64,000 bases of DNA, from positions 1 through 64,000 of the forward strand of contig CACNSH010000005.1 in the NCBI GenBank assembly GCA_902622985.1. The letters run 5' to 3'. This DNA is from an uncultured Pelagibacteraceae bacterium (GTDB lineage Bacteria; Pseudomonadota; Alphaproteobacteria; Pelagibacterales; AG-422-B15). How positions within the stretch are numbered: position 1 is the first letter of the stretch; every line of letters starts with the position of its first letter. The notes under the pieces were generated by a model. The model ran no database searches and had not been told where the DNA came from. It was given only the letters and a program-made list of their open reading frames with translations. The translations under genes were made by a program, and so were the position numbers. This document shows, in pieces, positions 50,309 to 59,455 of this stretch.

Positions 50309-50772
50309 TATTTCAGAATTTCAAATATTGATGCAACTTCAACACTAGCATTTTTTGGAAGAGAGTTTGCTCCCACTGCAATTCTTGAATGCTTTCCTTT
50401 TTCTCCCATAATATCGCAAACAACATCTGATGCACCGTTGATGACTAAGGGATGGTCAGAAAATGAATGATCAGCATTTACGTAACCAGCAACATGAATA
50501 CAATTAAAATCACTAAGTTCACATAAAGGGTTTAGTTGATCTAATATAGACAAAGTATTAAGCATACATATGCGTGATCCATACGATGCCTCCTTAATAT
50601 CAGTTTCTGATGGAACTTTACCAGTTATAATTTTTTCATCTTTTATAGGAAGTTGCCCAGATACATAAACTAAGTTGCCTATTTTTTTAAAAGGCAAATA
50701 ATTCCCAAGAGTTACAAGCTTAAATTGCTTATAATCTTGTTCTACTTCGAGTATTTTATCCGCTAATTTCAT
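50308..50772 (-). CDS. RidA-like (YjgF family) protein
   Basis: A 154-residue protein of the longer YjgF subgroup. The frame is open from 50841, but the ATG at 50772 (MKLADKILEVEQD) is chosen because it removes an unrelated basic stretch and leaves a 17-nt overlap with the HAD gene. Conserved: NLVYVSGQLPI, YGSRICMLNTLSIL, VHVAGYVN-like VAGYVNAD and the C-terminal KNASVEVASIFEI. RidA members hydrolyse reactive enamines; subgroup members with unclear activity exist, so the substrate is left open. Confidence 0.85.
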   Translation of the reverse strand: MKLADKILEVEQDYKQFKLVTLGNYLPFKKIGNLVYVSGQLPIKDEKIITGKVPSETDIKEASYGSRICMLNTLSILDQLNPLCELSDFNCIHVAGYVNADHSFSDHPLVINGASDVVCDIMGEKGKHSRIAVGANSLPKNASVEVASIFEILK

Positions 50773-51421
50773 TAATAAGAAAATTATATATATCTTTCCA
50801 ACTATATGCACGAAAATCCGCCTCTTTCGGTGAAACTGCAAGTTTAGATAATCGTTTATCAGATATGTAATGAATAGTTTTAGATCTTGATACTTCTTCT
50901 TTTACGGAGGATATGTGAGGAGCTAAATCATCTATAAAAAAAACTTTTTCTTTAAAGTCTCTAATCAATTCTTTAATTACCAGCCCTTTTGGTCCGTTTC
51001 CGGCAATTATTTGAAGATTAAGACCATTCTTTTGAAAACAATGCTTTCTATCATCCAAATATTTGAATGGAATATTAGTCAGCACTAAAATTTGAAAATT
51101 AGAGTCCAAAAGTTTATTGATAAAGTGTATTGATCCTTCGACAAAAGTTATATCTTTTGATTCTGTTCGAAAAAAATCGTCTAAATATTCAAGTATAACT
51201 TCATTAGATACAACTTCATCAGTTCCTTTTTGTTTTATATTTCCAAAAAGAGCGTATGAAGTTAGGTCGTACCAATATCCTTTTTTTTCTAAATAAATTT
51301 CAAAGCATTTTACGAAATTTAATAAGACTTCATCAGCATCAGTTATAAGCAGTGGTTTATCCTTTAAAAGGGTAGCTTTGTTTATTTGCTTTTGAAGGCC
51401 ATCAGATAGCTTATGTGACAC
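50756..51421 (-). CDS. HAD-superfamily hydrolase, substrate unknown
   Basis: A 221-residue protein with the four HAD motifs: I at D28-A-D30 (ITDADEVLL), II at the Thr of VLTNIP, III at the Lys in GPKGLVIKEL and IV at FFIDDLAPH. It is probably a phosphatase. It lies 3 nt after an aldehyde dehydrogenase gene and overlaps the RidA-like gene by 17 nt, so all are expressed together. The motif I spacing with Glu after D30 is unusual but within the family range. Confidence 0.8.
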   Translation of the reverse strand: MSHKLSDGLQKQINKATLLKDKPLLITDADEVLLNFVKCFEIYLEKKGYWYDLTSYALFGNIKQKGTDEVVSNEVILEYLDDFFRTESKDITFVEGSIHFINKLLDSNFQILVLTNIPFKYLDDRKHCFQKNGLNLQIIAGNGPKGLVIKELIRDFKEKVFFIDDLAPHISSVKEEVSRSKTIHYISDKRLSKLAVSPKEADFRAYSWKDIYNFLINEISG

Positions 51422-51424
51422 TAA

Positions 51425-52915
51425 TTACTTAACTTCTATCAATGTAAGTTTTGTTTGCGTATATTGGCCAAGAGCTTCCAGAGATTTATCTCTTCCAGAA
51501 CCTGACTGCTTGTATCCACCGTGAGGTAAAGACATATCTCCATCGCTCAAACTATTTATCAGAACTTTCCCGCTTTTAATTCTTTTTGCAAGCTTATGTA
51601 CTTTATTTAAATCATTAGACCATATCATTGCATTAAGTCCATAATGAGTATCATTTGCTATTTGAAGGGCTTCATCTTCATTTTCAAAATCTATGGCACA
51701 TAATACTGGTCCAAAGATTTCCTCTTTAGCAACAGTCATTGAATTTTGAACATCTTTAAAAACTGTAGGACTTACATAGTAGCCACCTGAGTCTTGAAGC
51801 ACCTGATCACCACCAGTTATAACATTCGCACCTTCAGATTTGCCTGTATCTATGTAATTCATGATTCTTTCAGTTTGTGTTTTATCGACAATTGAACCCA
51901 TTAAAGTGTTTGGATCAAACGGATTACCTGGCATCCACGGTTGTGAGTAGCTTACAACTTTTTCTAAAAATTCATCTTTAATCGATTTTTGAAGCAGCAA
52001 CCTTGAGGGCGCATCACACACCTGACCGCTGTTTCCAAACATGCCATCTGCTGCCATTTTTGCAGCATGGTCTAGATCAGGTGCATCTGCAAATATTATA
52101 TTTGGAGACTTTCCACCACACTCCAGTGAAACTCTCTTCATGTTAGACTCACCTGCGTAAGATAAAAAATATCTTCCAACTTCTGTAGATCCAGTAAAAC
52201 CAAGTTTATCAACATCCATGTGAGTCCCTAATGCTTTTCCTGCAGTAGGACCATAACCTGGCACTACATTGAAGACTCCTTCTGGAATCCCAGCCTCCAT
52301 TGCTAGTTCGGCAACTCTTAGTGCAGACAGAGGCGATTGTTCTGCAGGTTTTAAAATAAAACTATTTCCAGTAGCTAACGCGGGCGCAAACTTCCAACAA
52401 GCCATTAATAAAGGAAAATTCCAAGGAGTTACCGCTCCAACTACACCCAGTGGTTCTTTTGTGATAGTAGCAATCAAATTATCACTTGTTGGGGCTACAT
52501 CATCATAAAGCTTATCAATTGCCTCAGCATACCATTTTGTACAATTAATACATGCAGCTATATCGCCTGTTGCTCTTGTTATTGGTTTTCCCATATTTAA
52601 AGTTTCTAGTAAGCCTAGCTCTAAAATATTTTTTTTCATTAAGTCAGCGAAATTAAAGAGAATTTTTTTTCTTTTTGAGGGAGCCATCCTAGACCATGAT
52701 CCTTTTTCAAATACATCACGCGCAGCTTTCACAGCTTTGTTTATATCTTCAATGTCACACTCCGCAACACTAGTTATTACTGATCCATCAACAGGGCTAA
52801 TGCTCTCAAACGTTTTGCCTGTTACTGAATTTGTATAGTTTCCATTAATAAATGCCTGATTTTTAAAATCCAGAGATGATTTTTTTTCCATCACATCATT
52901 TAGAGCGAGAGCCAT
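51425..52915 (-). CDS. NAD(P)-dependent aldehyde dehydrogenase (PuuC-like)
   Basis: A 496-residue ALDH: GVVGAVTPWNFPLLMACWKFAPAL in part (VTPWNFP), the Glu motif LECGGKSPNIIF, and the catalytic Cys in GNSGQVCDAPSRL. Overall resemblance is to PuuC/gamma-glutamyl-gamma-aminobutyraldehyde and betaine-type dehydrogenases, so an amino- or trimethylamino-aldehyde is a likely substrate; the sequence does not decide which. It is first of a five-gene minus-strand run that ends with panC. Confidence 0.88.
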   Translation of the reverse strand: MALALNDVMEKKSSLDFKNQAFINGNYTNSVTGKTFESISPVDGSVITSVAECDIEDINKAVKAARDVFEKGSWSRMAPSKRKKILFNFADLMKKNILELGLLETLNMGKPITRATGDIAACINCTKWYAEAIDKLYDDVAPTSDNLIATITKEPLGVVGAVTPWNFPLLMACWKFAPALATGNSFILKPAEQSPLSALRVAELAMEAGIPEGVFNVVPGYGPTAGKALGTHMDVDKLGFTGSTEVGRYFLSYAGESNMKRVSLECGGKSPNIIFADAPDLDHAAKMAADGMFGNSGQVCDAPSRLLLQKSIKDEFLEKVVSYSQPWMPGNPFDPNTLMGSIVDKTQTERIMNYIDTGKSEGANVITGGDQVLQDSGGYYVSPTVFKDVQNSMTVAKEEIFGPVLCAIDFENEDEALQIANDTHYGLNAMIWSNDLNKVHKLAKRIKSGKVLINSLSDGDMSLPHGGYKQSGSGRDKSLEALGQYTQTKLTLIEVK

Positions 52916-52977
52916 AGTTAACCTTTCGACTTGTTAATAATTTAATTTTTATAAAGATTATAAAGATACAGGTTTTT

Positions 52978-55548
52978 TTATTTTTTAGAAGATTTTTTCT
53001 TTTTCTTACCTGTTTTTTCTAGTTTTTTTTCAATCAAATCAATAGCTTCATCCATTAGAATTTCTTCAGGGTCAATATTATCGGGAATTGTGGCATTAAT
53101 ACTTTTATATTTAATATAGGGCCCGAACTTCCCTTTCATCACTTTGATTGGTTTTTTATCATCTGGATGTTCTCCTAAAGTTTTGATTTCAGATGAACTT
53201 TTAAGTCTACCAGGCTTTGCATTAGCAAGCAGAGAAACTGCTCTATTAATACCAATATCAAAAATTTCAGAATTATCTTCAAGGCTAGCATTTTTATCGC
53301 CACAATTAATGTAACCACCATAGCGGCCATAATTCACAGTAATAATTTCTCCTGTTTCAGGGTGACCACCTATCTCTCTTGGTAAACTTAATAAATACTG
53401 AGCTTTCTCTAAATCAATTGCAGAGGGGGAAATACCTTTAGGCACCGAGGCTCTTTTTGGTTTTTCTTTTTCAACGACGTCACCAAGCTGAACGTATGGA
53501 CCAAATCTTCCATTCAATAATTTTATATCCTGTTCTGATTCAGTATCTTGTCCAAGAATTGTATCTTCAAATGCTTCTTTAATTTTTTTATGAGAGATAG
53601 GTCTAGTAAACTTACAATCGGGATAGTTGGAACAGCCTACAAACGCTCCAAATCGACTTACTTTAAGACTTAGTTCACCTTCACAGTTTTCAGAAGGACA
53701 ACTTCTTGATATTGCCTTTTCACCGTTACTTCCTTCTTTTTGCTCAAATATATGGGACTTAAGAATTTCATTTAAATTATCCAATATATTAGTAATTCTC
53801 AAATCAGTAACATCACCAACATTTGTAGAAAAATTTTTCCAAAAATTTTCTAAGAATTCAGTCCATTTTATTTTTCCAGAAGTAATTTCATCAAGTGATT
53901 CTTCCATTCCAGCGGTAAACTCATAATCAATGTACTTTGAGAAAAATCCTTTAAGAAATGCTGTTATCAATATTGCTCTATCAACAGGTACAAACCTATT
54001 TTTATCAAGTTCAACATAATTTCTTGTTTTTAAAACAGATATTATACTGGCGTAGGTTGAAGGTCTTCCTATGCCCAATTCCTCTAATTTTTTTACTAAA
54101 CTTGCCTCAGAGTATCTTGGGGGTGGGAGTGTAAAATGTTGTGTTTCAGTTGGTGAAACTGACGCTATCTTCATTCCTTTCGAAATAGCGGGTAATGTAA
54201 CCTCATCTTCATATTCCTCATTTTCATCTTTTTTAATTTGTTCATCACTTTTTACCTTAAACTCACTATAAATATTCAAAAACCCATCAAATTTTACCAC
54301 AGAACCGTTTGCTCTTAGTTTCAATTCATTTTTTTCAGAGCTGATATCAATAGCTGTTCTTTCAAATACAGCAGAACTCATTTGACTTGCAAGGGCTCTT
54401 TTCCATATTAATGAGTATAATTTTAAACTATCTGTATCTAAATATTTTGAGACCTGATCAGGTGTTAATTCAATATCAGTAGGTCGAATTCCCTCGTGAG
54501 CTTCTTGAGCGTTTTTAGCTTTTTTTGATTTGTAAGTTCTTACTTCATTGGGGCAATACCCATTCTCAAAATTTTTTTTCAAATAGTTTCTATACGTTTC
54601 AATGGCTTCTTTAGATATATCAGTGCTATCAGTACGCATGTAAGTTATTAAACCAACTGTTTCACCATTAATTTCAATACCTTGAAATAATTTTTGTGCA
54701 ATTTGCATTGTTCGAGAGGCGCCAAAACCATAAATACTTGATGCGGTTTGTTGAAGTGTTGAGGTAGAAAAAGGTGGTTCTGGATTCCTTGATGCAGGTT
54801 TTTTTGTAATATCTATTATTTCAAATTTATTATCCGAGAATAAATTTACAATTTTTTTTGCATCATCTTCAGACTTAAAGCTAAATTTTTCTACTTTTTT
54901 GCCTTCTACAGCAAGTAAATTTGCTTCTATATTAAAACCATCCTCAAAATTTACATTGCCTTTAATTTTCCAATACTCTTCAGGTTCGAAAGACTCAATG
55001 GCAAGTTCACGTTCACATATCAATCTTAAGGCAACTGATTGAACTCTTCCTGCTGATTTAGCTCCCGGTAACTTTCTCCATAACACTGGTGATAAATTAA
55101 AGCCAAATAGATAATCCAGTGCTCTTCGAGCTAAATAGGCGTCTACAAGATCAGTGTCAATATCTCTTGGATTGGCAATACCATTTTTTACTGCATTTTT
55201 TGTGATCTCACTAAAGACCACTCTCTTGACAGTTTTATCTTTTAATAATTTTTTCTTATTTAATAGTTCAACAATATGCCATGCAATTGCTTCACCTTCT
55301 CTATCCGGGTCAGTTGCAAGATAAAGAGTAGATGCATCAGCGCTGGCATCATAAATTTCTTTCATATGTTTCTTTGAAGTTGAAGAAACTTCCCATTCAA
55401 AAGCAAAATTATTTTCTGGATCTACCGAGCCATTTTTAGATGGCAAATCACGAACATGACCAAAGCTTGCAAGTACATTGAACTCACTTCCTAAGTATTT
55501 ATTTATTGTTTTAGCCTTAGCTGGGCTTTCTACTATTACTAAATTCAT
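52978..55548 (-). CDS. topA: DNA topoisomerase I
   Basis: An 856-residue type IA topoisomerase that relaxes negative supercoils. The Toprim domain has IVESPAKAKT (5-14) and DPDREGE (80-86); the active-site Tyr is Y303 in TYMRTDSTDIS. The C terminus has one four-Cys zinc ribbon (CPSENCEGELSL...GCSNYPDC) followed by Toprim-associated repeats (FGPYVQLG, YGGYINCG, FGPYIKYK) and a Lys-rich tail. Confidence 0.98.
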   Translation of the reverse strand: MNLVIVESPAKAKTINKYLGSEFNVLASFGHVRDLPSKNGSVDPENNFAFEWEVSSTSKKHMKEIYDASADASTLYLATDPDREGEAIAWHIVELLNKKKLLKDKTVKRVVFSEITKNAVKNGIANPRDIDTDLVDAYLARRALDYLFGFNLSPVLWRKLPGAKSAGRVQSVALRLICERELAIESFEPEEYWKIKGNVNFEDGFNIEANLLAVEGKKVEKFSFKSEDDAKKIVNLFSDNKFEIIDITKKPASRNPEPPFSTSTLQQTASSIYGFGASRTMQIAQKLFQGIEINGETVGLITYMRTDSTDISKEAIETYRNYLKKNFENGYCPNEVRTYKSKKAKNAQEAHEGIRPTDIELTPDQVSKYLDTDSLKLYSLIWKRALASQMSSAVFERTAIDISSEKNELKLRANGSVVKFDGFLNIYSEFKVKSDEQIKKDENEEYEDEVTLPAISKGMKIASVSPTETQHFTLPPPRYSEASLVKKLEELGIGRPSTYASIISVLKTRNYVELDKNRFVPVDRAILITAFLKGFFSKYIDYEFTAGMEESLDEITSGKIKWTEFLENFWKNFSTNVGDVTDLRITNILDNLNEILKSHIFEQKEGSNGEKAISRSCPSENCEGELSLKVSRFGAFVGCSNYPDCKFTRPISHKKIKEAFEDTILGQDTESEQDIKLLNGRFGPYVQLGDVVEKEKPKRASVPKGISPSAIDLEKAQYLLSLPREIGGHPETGEIITVNYGRYGGYINCGDKNASLEDNSEIFDIGINRAVSLLANAKPGRLKSSSEIKTLGEHPDDKKPIKVMKGKFGPYIKYKSINATIPDNIDPEEILMDEAIDLIEKKLEKTGKKKKKSSKK

Positions 55549-55567
55549 ATCCTTATAAACGCGCTCT

Positions 55568-55594
55568 TTAATATATTTTTGTGAGCTTTGTCAA
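55568..55594 (-). promoter_or_regulatory. Candidate promoter of topA
   Basis: On the minus strand a perfect TTGACA (55594-55589) is followed after 15 nt by TATTAA (55573-55568), with an alternative TATATT at 55575-55570. The spacing is shorter than ideal, so the call is moderate. Confidence 0.45.
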
Positions 55595-55635
55595 ATTTTC
55601 ACAAAAAATATTTTATAATTGGCAGAATATAAGGC

Positions 55636-56217
55636 TTAATACAATTTCTTTTCTTCACGCTTTAATAAGCGTTTTATATTTTCATGATGAGAAAAGATCA
55701 TAATTAGATTTATAATTAAACACATAAATAAAACATTGAAATCAAAATAAAATAATGAAATTAACGAAATTAAATTTGCGGAAAGCAAACTTGCTAGTGA
55801 CGAATATCTATAAATTACAAAAATTATAATCCAACTTACTCCAAGAGCTAAAAATAAATAAAAGTTAACTGCAAATATAATTCCCATAAAAGAAGCATAT
55901 CCTTTACCTCCTTTTAAATCATCAAGCCATATAGGAAATATATGACCAAATAGAATAAAAGTTCCAGATATAAAAAGTAAATTATCATTGATTGCCAGAG
56001 TAAGTGTTATTGGTATTAACGCTTTAAAAAAATCAACTAATAGTGTAATTCCTGCAGCTGAAAAGTTTCCTGTTCTTAGTACGTTCGTAGCCCCAATATT
56101 TCCTGAGCCAATACTTTTGAGCTCCCCTAAATTGAATAACCTTGATACCAAAATACCAGTTGGGATTGATCCTAGAAGGTAAGAAAAGTAAATTATTAAA
56201 ATTATTTCGAATATCAT
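55636..56217 (-). CDS. plsY: Acyl-phosphate:glycerol-3-phosphate acyltransferase
   Basis: A 193-residue membrane acyltransferase starting phospholipid synthesis. Motifs: YLLGSIPTGILVSRLF, the GSGNIGATNVLRTG loop and FGHIFPIWLDDLKGGKGYA. The frame is open from 56238, but the ATG at 56217 overlaps the pyrB stop as ATGA and gives the usual start MIFEIILIIYFSYLLGS, so it is chosen. Confidence 0.95.
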   Translation of the reverse strand: MIFEIILIIYFSYLLGSIPTGILVSRLFNLGELKSIGSGNIGATNVLRTGNFSAAGITLLVDFFKALIPITLTLAINDNLLFISGTFILFGHIFPIWLDDLKGGKGYASFMGIIFAVNFYLFLALGVSWIIIFVIYRYSSLASLLSANLISLISLFYFDFNVLFMCLIINLIMIFSHHENIKRLLKREEKKLY

Positions 56218-57152
56218 TTTACCATAATTGACAAACAAGCCATCCGAACAGCTACTCCATTTTCAACCTGTTCAGTTATTACTGATTTGTTTACATCATC
56301 AGCTAGTTCATTCTCTATTTCTACACCTCGATTTATTGGACCAGGGTGAAGAACTAGTACTTCAGACTTGGCTAATTTTAACTTTTCATAAGTAAGTCCA
56401 AAACTTTTAAAATAATCGTCTGCTGATGGAAGATTTAAATCTTTTATTCTTTCATTTTGGATTCTAAGCATCATCACTATATCAGCATCTTTTATGCCTT
56501 CTTCTAAATTTGTGAACGTTTCAACATCATATTTATCTAAATCTTTTGGTTTAAAATAATCAGGAAATACGAATCTAACTTTTGATTTCATTTTATTTAG
56601 AAGATAGTAGTTTGACCTTGCTACTCGACTATGTTCAAGATCACCACATATTGAAACTGTGATATCATTAAGCTTTCGATTGTGATTCATGATTGTATAA
56701 GCATCAAGCAATGCTTGTGTGGGGTGTTCATTAACACCTTCTCCAGCATTTATAACAGGACATTCTAATATTTTGGCAATTTCTTTTGAGGCATCATTTT
56801 CTCCATGTCTGATAATTACAAGATCAGGGTTCATTGCTCCTAAAGTTTGAGCGGTATCAAATAAACTTTCACCTTTTCTTAATGAAGATCCTTCAATATT
56901 CATATTAATTACATCAGCGCCTAATCTTTTAGCAGCTATTTCAAAAGAGATTAGTGTTCTTGTAGAGGGTTCAAAAAAAAGATTTATAATTGTTCTACCT
57001 TTTAAGATTGGTATTTTTTTATCTTTTTCTTTGTTGTGCTCTTTGAAAATTTTACTGAGTTCTAAAATATTATTTATATCCTCAATGCTGAGGTTTTTTA
57101 TGCCATGCAGATGGGTTTGAGAGATTTTAGGGATTTTAATGTTTTCAAGCAT
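56214..57152 (-). CDS. pyrB: Aspartate carbamoyltransferase catalytic subunit
   Basis: Makes carbamoyl-aspartate in pyrimidine synthesis. The 312-residue protein shows the carbamoyl-phosphate site FFEPSTRTLISFE (STRT at 63-66), HPTQALLDAYT and VLHPGPINRGVEI. No pyrI or pyrC follows. It shares a base with ruvX upstream and 4 nt with plsY downstream. Confidence 0.97.
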   Translation of the reverse strand: MLENIKIPKISQTHLHGIKNLSIEDINNILELSKIFKEHNKEKDKKIPILKGRTIINLFFEPSTRTLISFEIAAKRLGADVINMNIEGSSLRKGESLFDTAQTLGAMNPDLVIIRHGENDASKEIAKILECPVINAGEGVNEHPTQALLDAYTIMNHNRKLNDITVSICGDLEHSRVARSNYYLLNKMKSKVRFVFPDYFKPKDLDKYDVETFTNLEEGIKDADIVMMLRIQNERIKDLNLPSADDYFKSFGLTYEKLKLAKSEVLVLHPGPINRGVEIENELADDVNKSVITEQVENGVAVRMACLSIMVK

Positions 57153-57661
57153 TAATTCATTCTTTTAATATAATTTAATGCACCTTCCAAGATAAATGCT
57201 GAAGCGAGACTATCAATTTCTTTTTTTTCATTATGGGCTTTTTTTCTACTTTTAGAATTATCAATATATAACCTGTCCACAGCAACAGTAGAAAGTCTTT
57301 CATCCCAAAAAGAATAGGGAATATTCAAAGACAAATTTATAGCTCTTGATTTATCACGGATTGATTGAGCACTTTTTCCCTCACTTCCATCCATATTTAA
57401 TGGCAGTCCAATTATGAGGGCTTTAACGTCGTGAAGTCTAACTAGCTCATTTAATTCTTTCAGAAAGTCTTTCATGTTTGAATATTTAATAGTTCTTAAT
57501 GGTAGAGCCCCCGTCATATCCGATGTAGAAATTGCAACTCCAATTCTTTTACTGCCAATATCCAATCCTAGAATTTTATGATAACTTTCCACTAATGACT
57601 TAAATTCTGCAATATCTACTTCTTTTTTTGTTTCATTAGTCATTTTTTGACTGTATATCAT
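57152..57661 (-). CDS. ruvX: YqgF/RuvX-type putative Holliday junction resolvase or rRNA-processing nuclease
   Basis: A 169-residue protein with the RNase H-like fold: ILGLDIGSKRIGVAIST near 30-46, IIGLPLNMDGSEG and FWDERLSTVAVDR. Homologues have been linked to 16S rRNA maturation and to antitermination or recombination. The start is uncertain: ATGs at 57661 and 57643 are both possible, neither with a clear ribosome binding site; the N-terminal 28 residues precede the conserved fold. Confidence 0.88.
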   Translation of the reverse strand: MIYSQKMTNETKKEVDIAEFKSLVESYHKILGLDIGSKRIGVAISTSDMTGALPLRTIKYSNMKDFLKELNELVRLHDVKALIIGLPLNMDGSEGKSAQSIRDKSRAINLSLNIPYSFWDERLSTVAVDRLYIDNSKSRKKAHNEKKEIDSLASAFILEGALNYIKRMN

Positions 57662-57692
57662 ACATTAATTTAAGTTAGTACCTCATATAAAT

Positions 57693-57980
57693 ATGGAATT
57701 TGATAAGAAAAGTCTTTTAAAGCTTGGAAAGTTAGCAAGAATTTCAATCAGTGACGATAAACTCAATAATCTTAGTAAGGATCTTAATTCAATCTTAGAA
57801 TTTGTTGATCAGTTGAAAGAAATTAAAACTGATCAAGTTGATCCGACATCTAATGCCCTTAATCAAAAATTAGAAGTTAGAGATGATAAAGTCGATACTA
57901 AGAATAGTGCTGAAGATATATTAGAAAATGCACCTGAAAAAGAAATGGACTTTTTTGTTGTTCCAAAAGTGATCGAATAA
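57693..57980 (+). CDS. gatC: Asp-tRNA(Asn)/Glu-tRNA(Gln) amidotransferase subunit C
   Basis: A 95-residue GatC with LLKLGKLARISISDDKLNNL and the C-terminal NAPEKEMDFFVVPKVIE, which wraps around the GatA-GatB interface. TTGACT at 57647-57652, inside ruvX, may be its -35 box, but no good -10 is seen. It shares a base with gatA. Confidence 0.96.
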   Translation: MEFDKKSLLKLGKLARISISDDKLNNLSKDLNSILEFVDQLKEIKTDQVDPTSNALNQKLEVRDDKVDTKNSAEDILENAPEKEMDFFVVPKVIE

Positions 57981-59455
57981 TGAAAGATAGTTATACATTA
58001 AAATCTCTGGCAGTTCTTTTGGAAAATAATAAAATATCATCGAAAGAGTTAACTTCAGAGTATTTAAAAAATATTGAAAATGGTAAGGAGTTAAATTGCT
58101 ATAATACTATATCACAAGAGAAAGCTCTTATTGATGCTGAAAAGTCTGACAAAAGAAGAAAAAGTCAAAATCTCAGAAGTAAGTACGACGGAATTCCAAT
58201 TGGAATAAAAGATTTATTTTGTACGAAGGGTGTGACTACTACAGCATCAAGTAAAATTTTATCAAACTTTGTTCCAAATTATGAGTCTACAGTAACTCAA
58301 AATTGTGATGATGCAGGCTTGATTAGTTTAGGCAAATTAAATTGTGATGAATTTGCAATGGGTTCAACTAACAAAACTAGTTTTTTTGGTTCGGTTAAGA
58401 ATCCATGGAAATCTGTAAATTCTGATATTGAGCTTGTACCAGGAGGATCATCTGGAGGGTCAGCAGCGGCAGTTTCAGCTGATCTTTGTGTAGCCTCTCT
58501 TGGAACGGATACTGGAGGCTCAATTAGACAGCCAGCTTCTTTTACAGGTACTGTTGGTTTGAAACCTTCATATGGAAGAGTATCCAGATGGGGAATAGTT
58601 GCATTTGCATCTTCATTAGATCAAGCGGGACCAATTACAAAAACTGTTGAAGACGCTGCAATCTTATTAGACATTATATCGGGTCATGATGAAAAGGACT
58701 CAACTTCTTCGGTTAATCCAAAAGAAAATTATTATGAAAATTTAAATTCAGACATAAAAGGGATGAAAATTGGAATACCAAAGGAATTTAGAAGTGACAA
58801 GCTTCCAGCTAGTACTCAAAAAAGCTGGGATGAGTGTGCAAATTTACTAAAAACTAATGGAGCAGAAATAGTAGAAATTAGTTTGCCTCATACAATGAGT
58901 GCTTTACCCACTTACTATATTATCGCACCTGCAGAAGCTTCATCAAATTTAGCTCGCTATGATGGAGTAAGATATGGACTAAGAGTCAAAGGAAATGATC
59001 TCATTGATATGTACGAAAAAACGAGATCAGAGGGATTTGGCGATGAAGTAAAGAGAAGAATATTAATTGGCACATACGTACTATCATCTGGATATTATGA
59101 TGCTTATTATATTAAGGCACAAAAGATTAGATCATTAATAAAAAGTGACTACGTTGAAGCCTTTAAAAAAGTTGATGCGATTCTCACTCCTTCAACACCT
59201 TCAACGGCTTTTGAGATTGCAAATGAGCCTTCTGATCCAGTACAAAACTATCTAAATGACATTTTTACTGTTCCTGTAAATCTAGCGGGTTTACCAGGTA
59301 TATCTATTCCATATGCAAATGATGAGAATAATTTACCAATTGGCTTACAACTGATAACAAATTCATTTGAAGAACAAAAATTACTCAATGTTGCTAAAAA
59401 TATTGAGGAAACTATAAATTATTCAGAAACTCCAGAAAAATGGTGGCTAAAATGA
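57980..59455 (+). CDS. gatA: Asp-tRNA(Asn)/Glu-tRNA(Gln) amidotransferase subunit A
   Basis: A 491-residue amidase-signature enzyme that frees ammonia from Gln. The catalytic triad is visible: K77 (IGIKDLF), the cis-Ser in GGSSGGS (157-158) and the nucleophile S181 (DTGGSIRQPA). The presence of GatCAB indicates that at least one of Gln-tRNA or Asn-tRNA is made indirectly. Confidence 0.98.
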   Translation: MKDSYTLKSLAVLLENNKISSKELTSEYLKNIENGKELNCYNTISQEKALIDAEKSDKRRKSQNLRSKYDGIPIGIKDLFCTKGVTTTASSKILSNFVPNYESTVTQNCDDAGLISLGKLNCDEFAMGSTNKTSFFGSVKNPWKSVNSDIELVPGGSSGGSAAAVSADLCVASLGTDTGGSIRQPASFTGTVGLKPSYGRVSRWGIVAFASSLDQAGPITKTVEDAAILLDIISGHDEKDSTSSVNPKENYYENLNSDIKGMKIGIPKEFRSDKLPASTQKSWDECANLLKTNGAEIVEISLPHTMSALPTYYIIAPAEASSNLARYDGVRYGLRVKGNDLIDMYEKTRSEGFGDEVKRRILIGTYVLSSGYYDAYYIKAQKIRSLIKSDYVEAFKKVDAILTPSTPSTAFEIANEPSDPVQNYLNDIFTVPVNLAGLPGISIPYANDENNLPIGLQLITNSFEEQKLLNVAKNIEETINYSETPEKWWLK

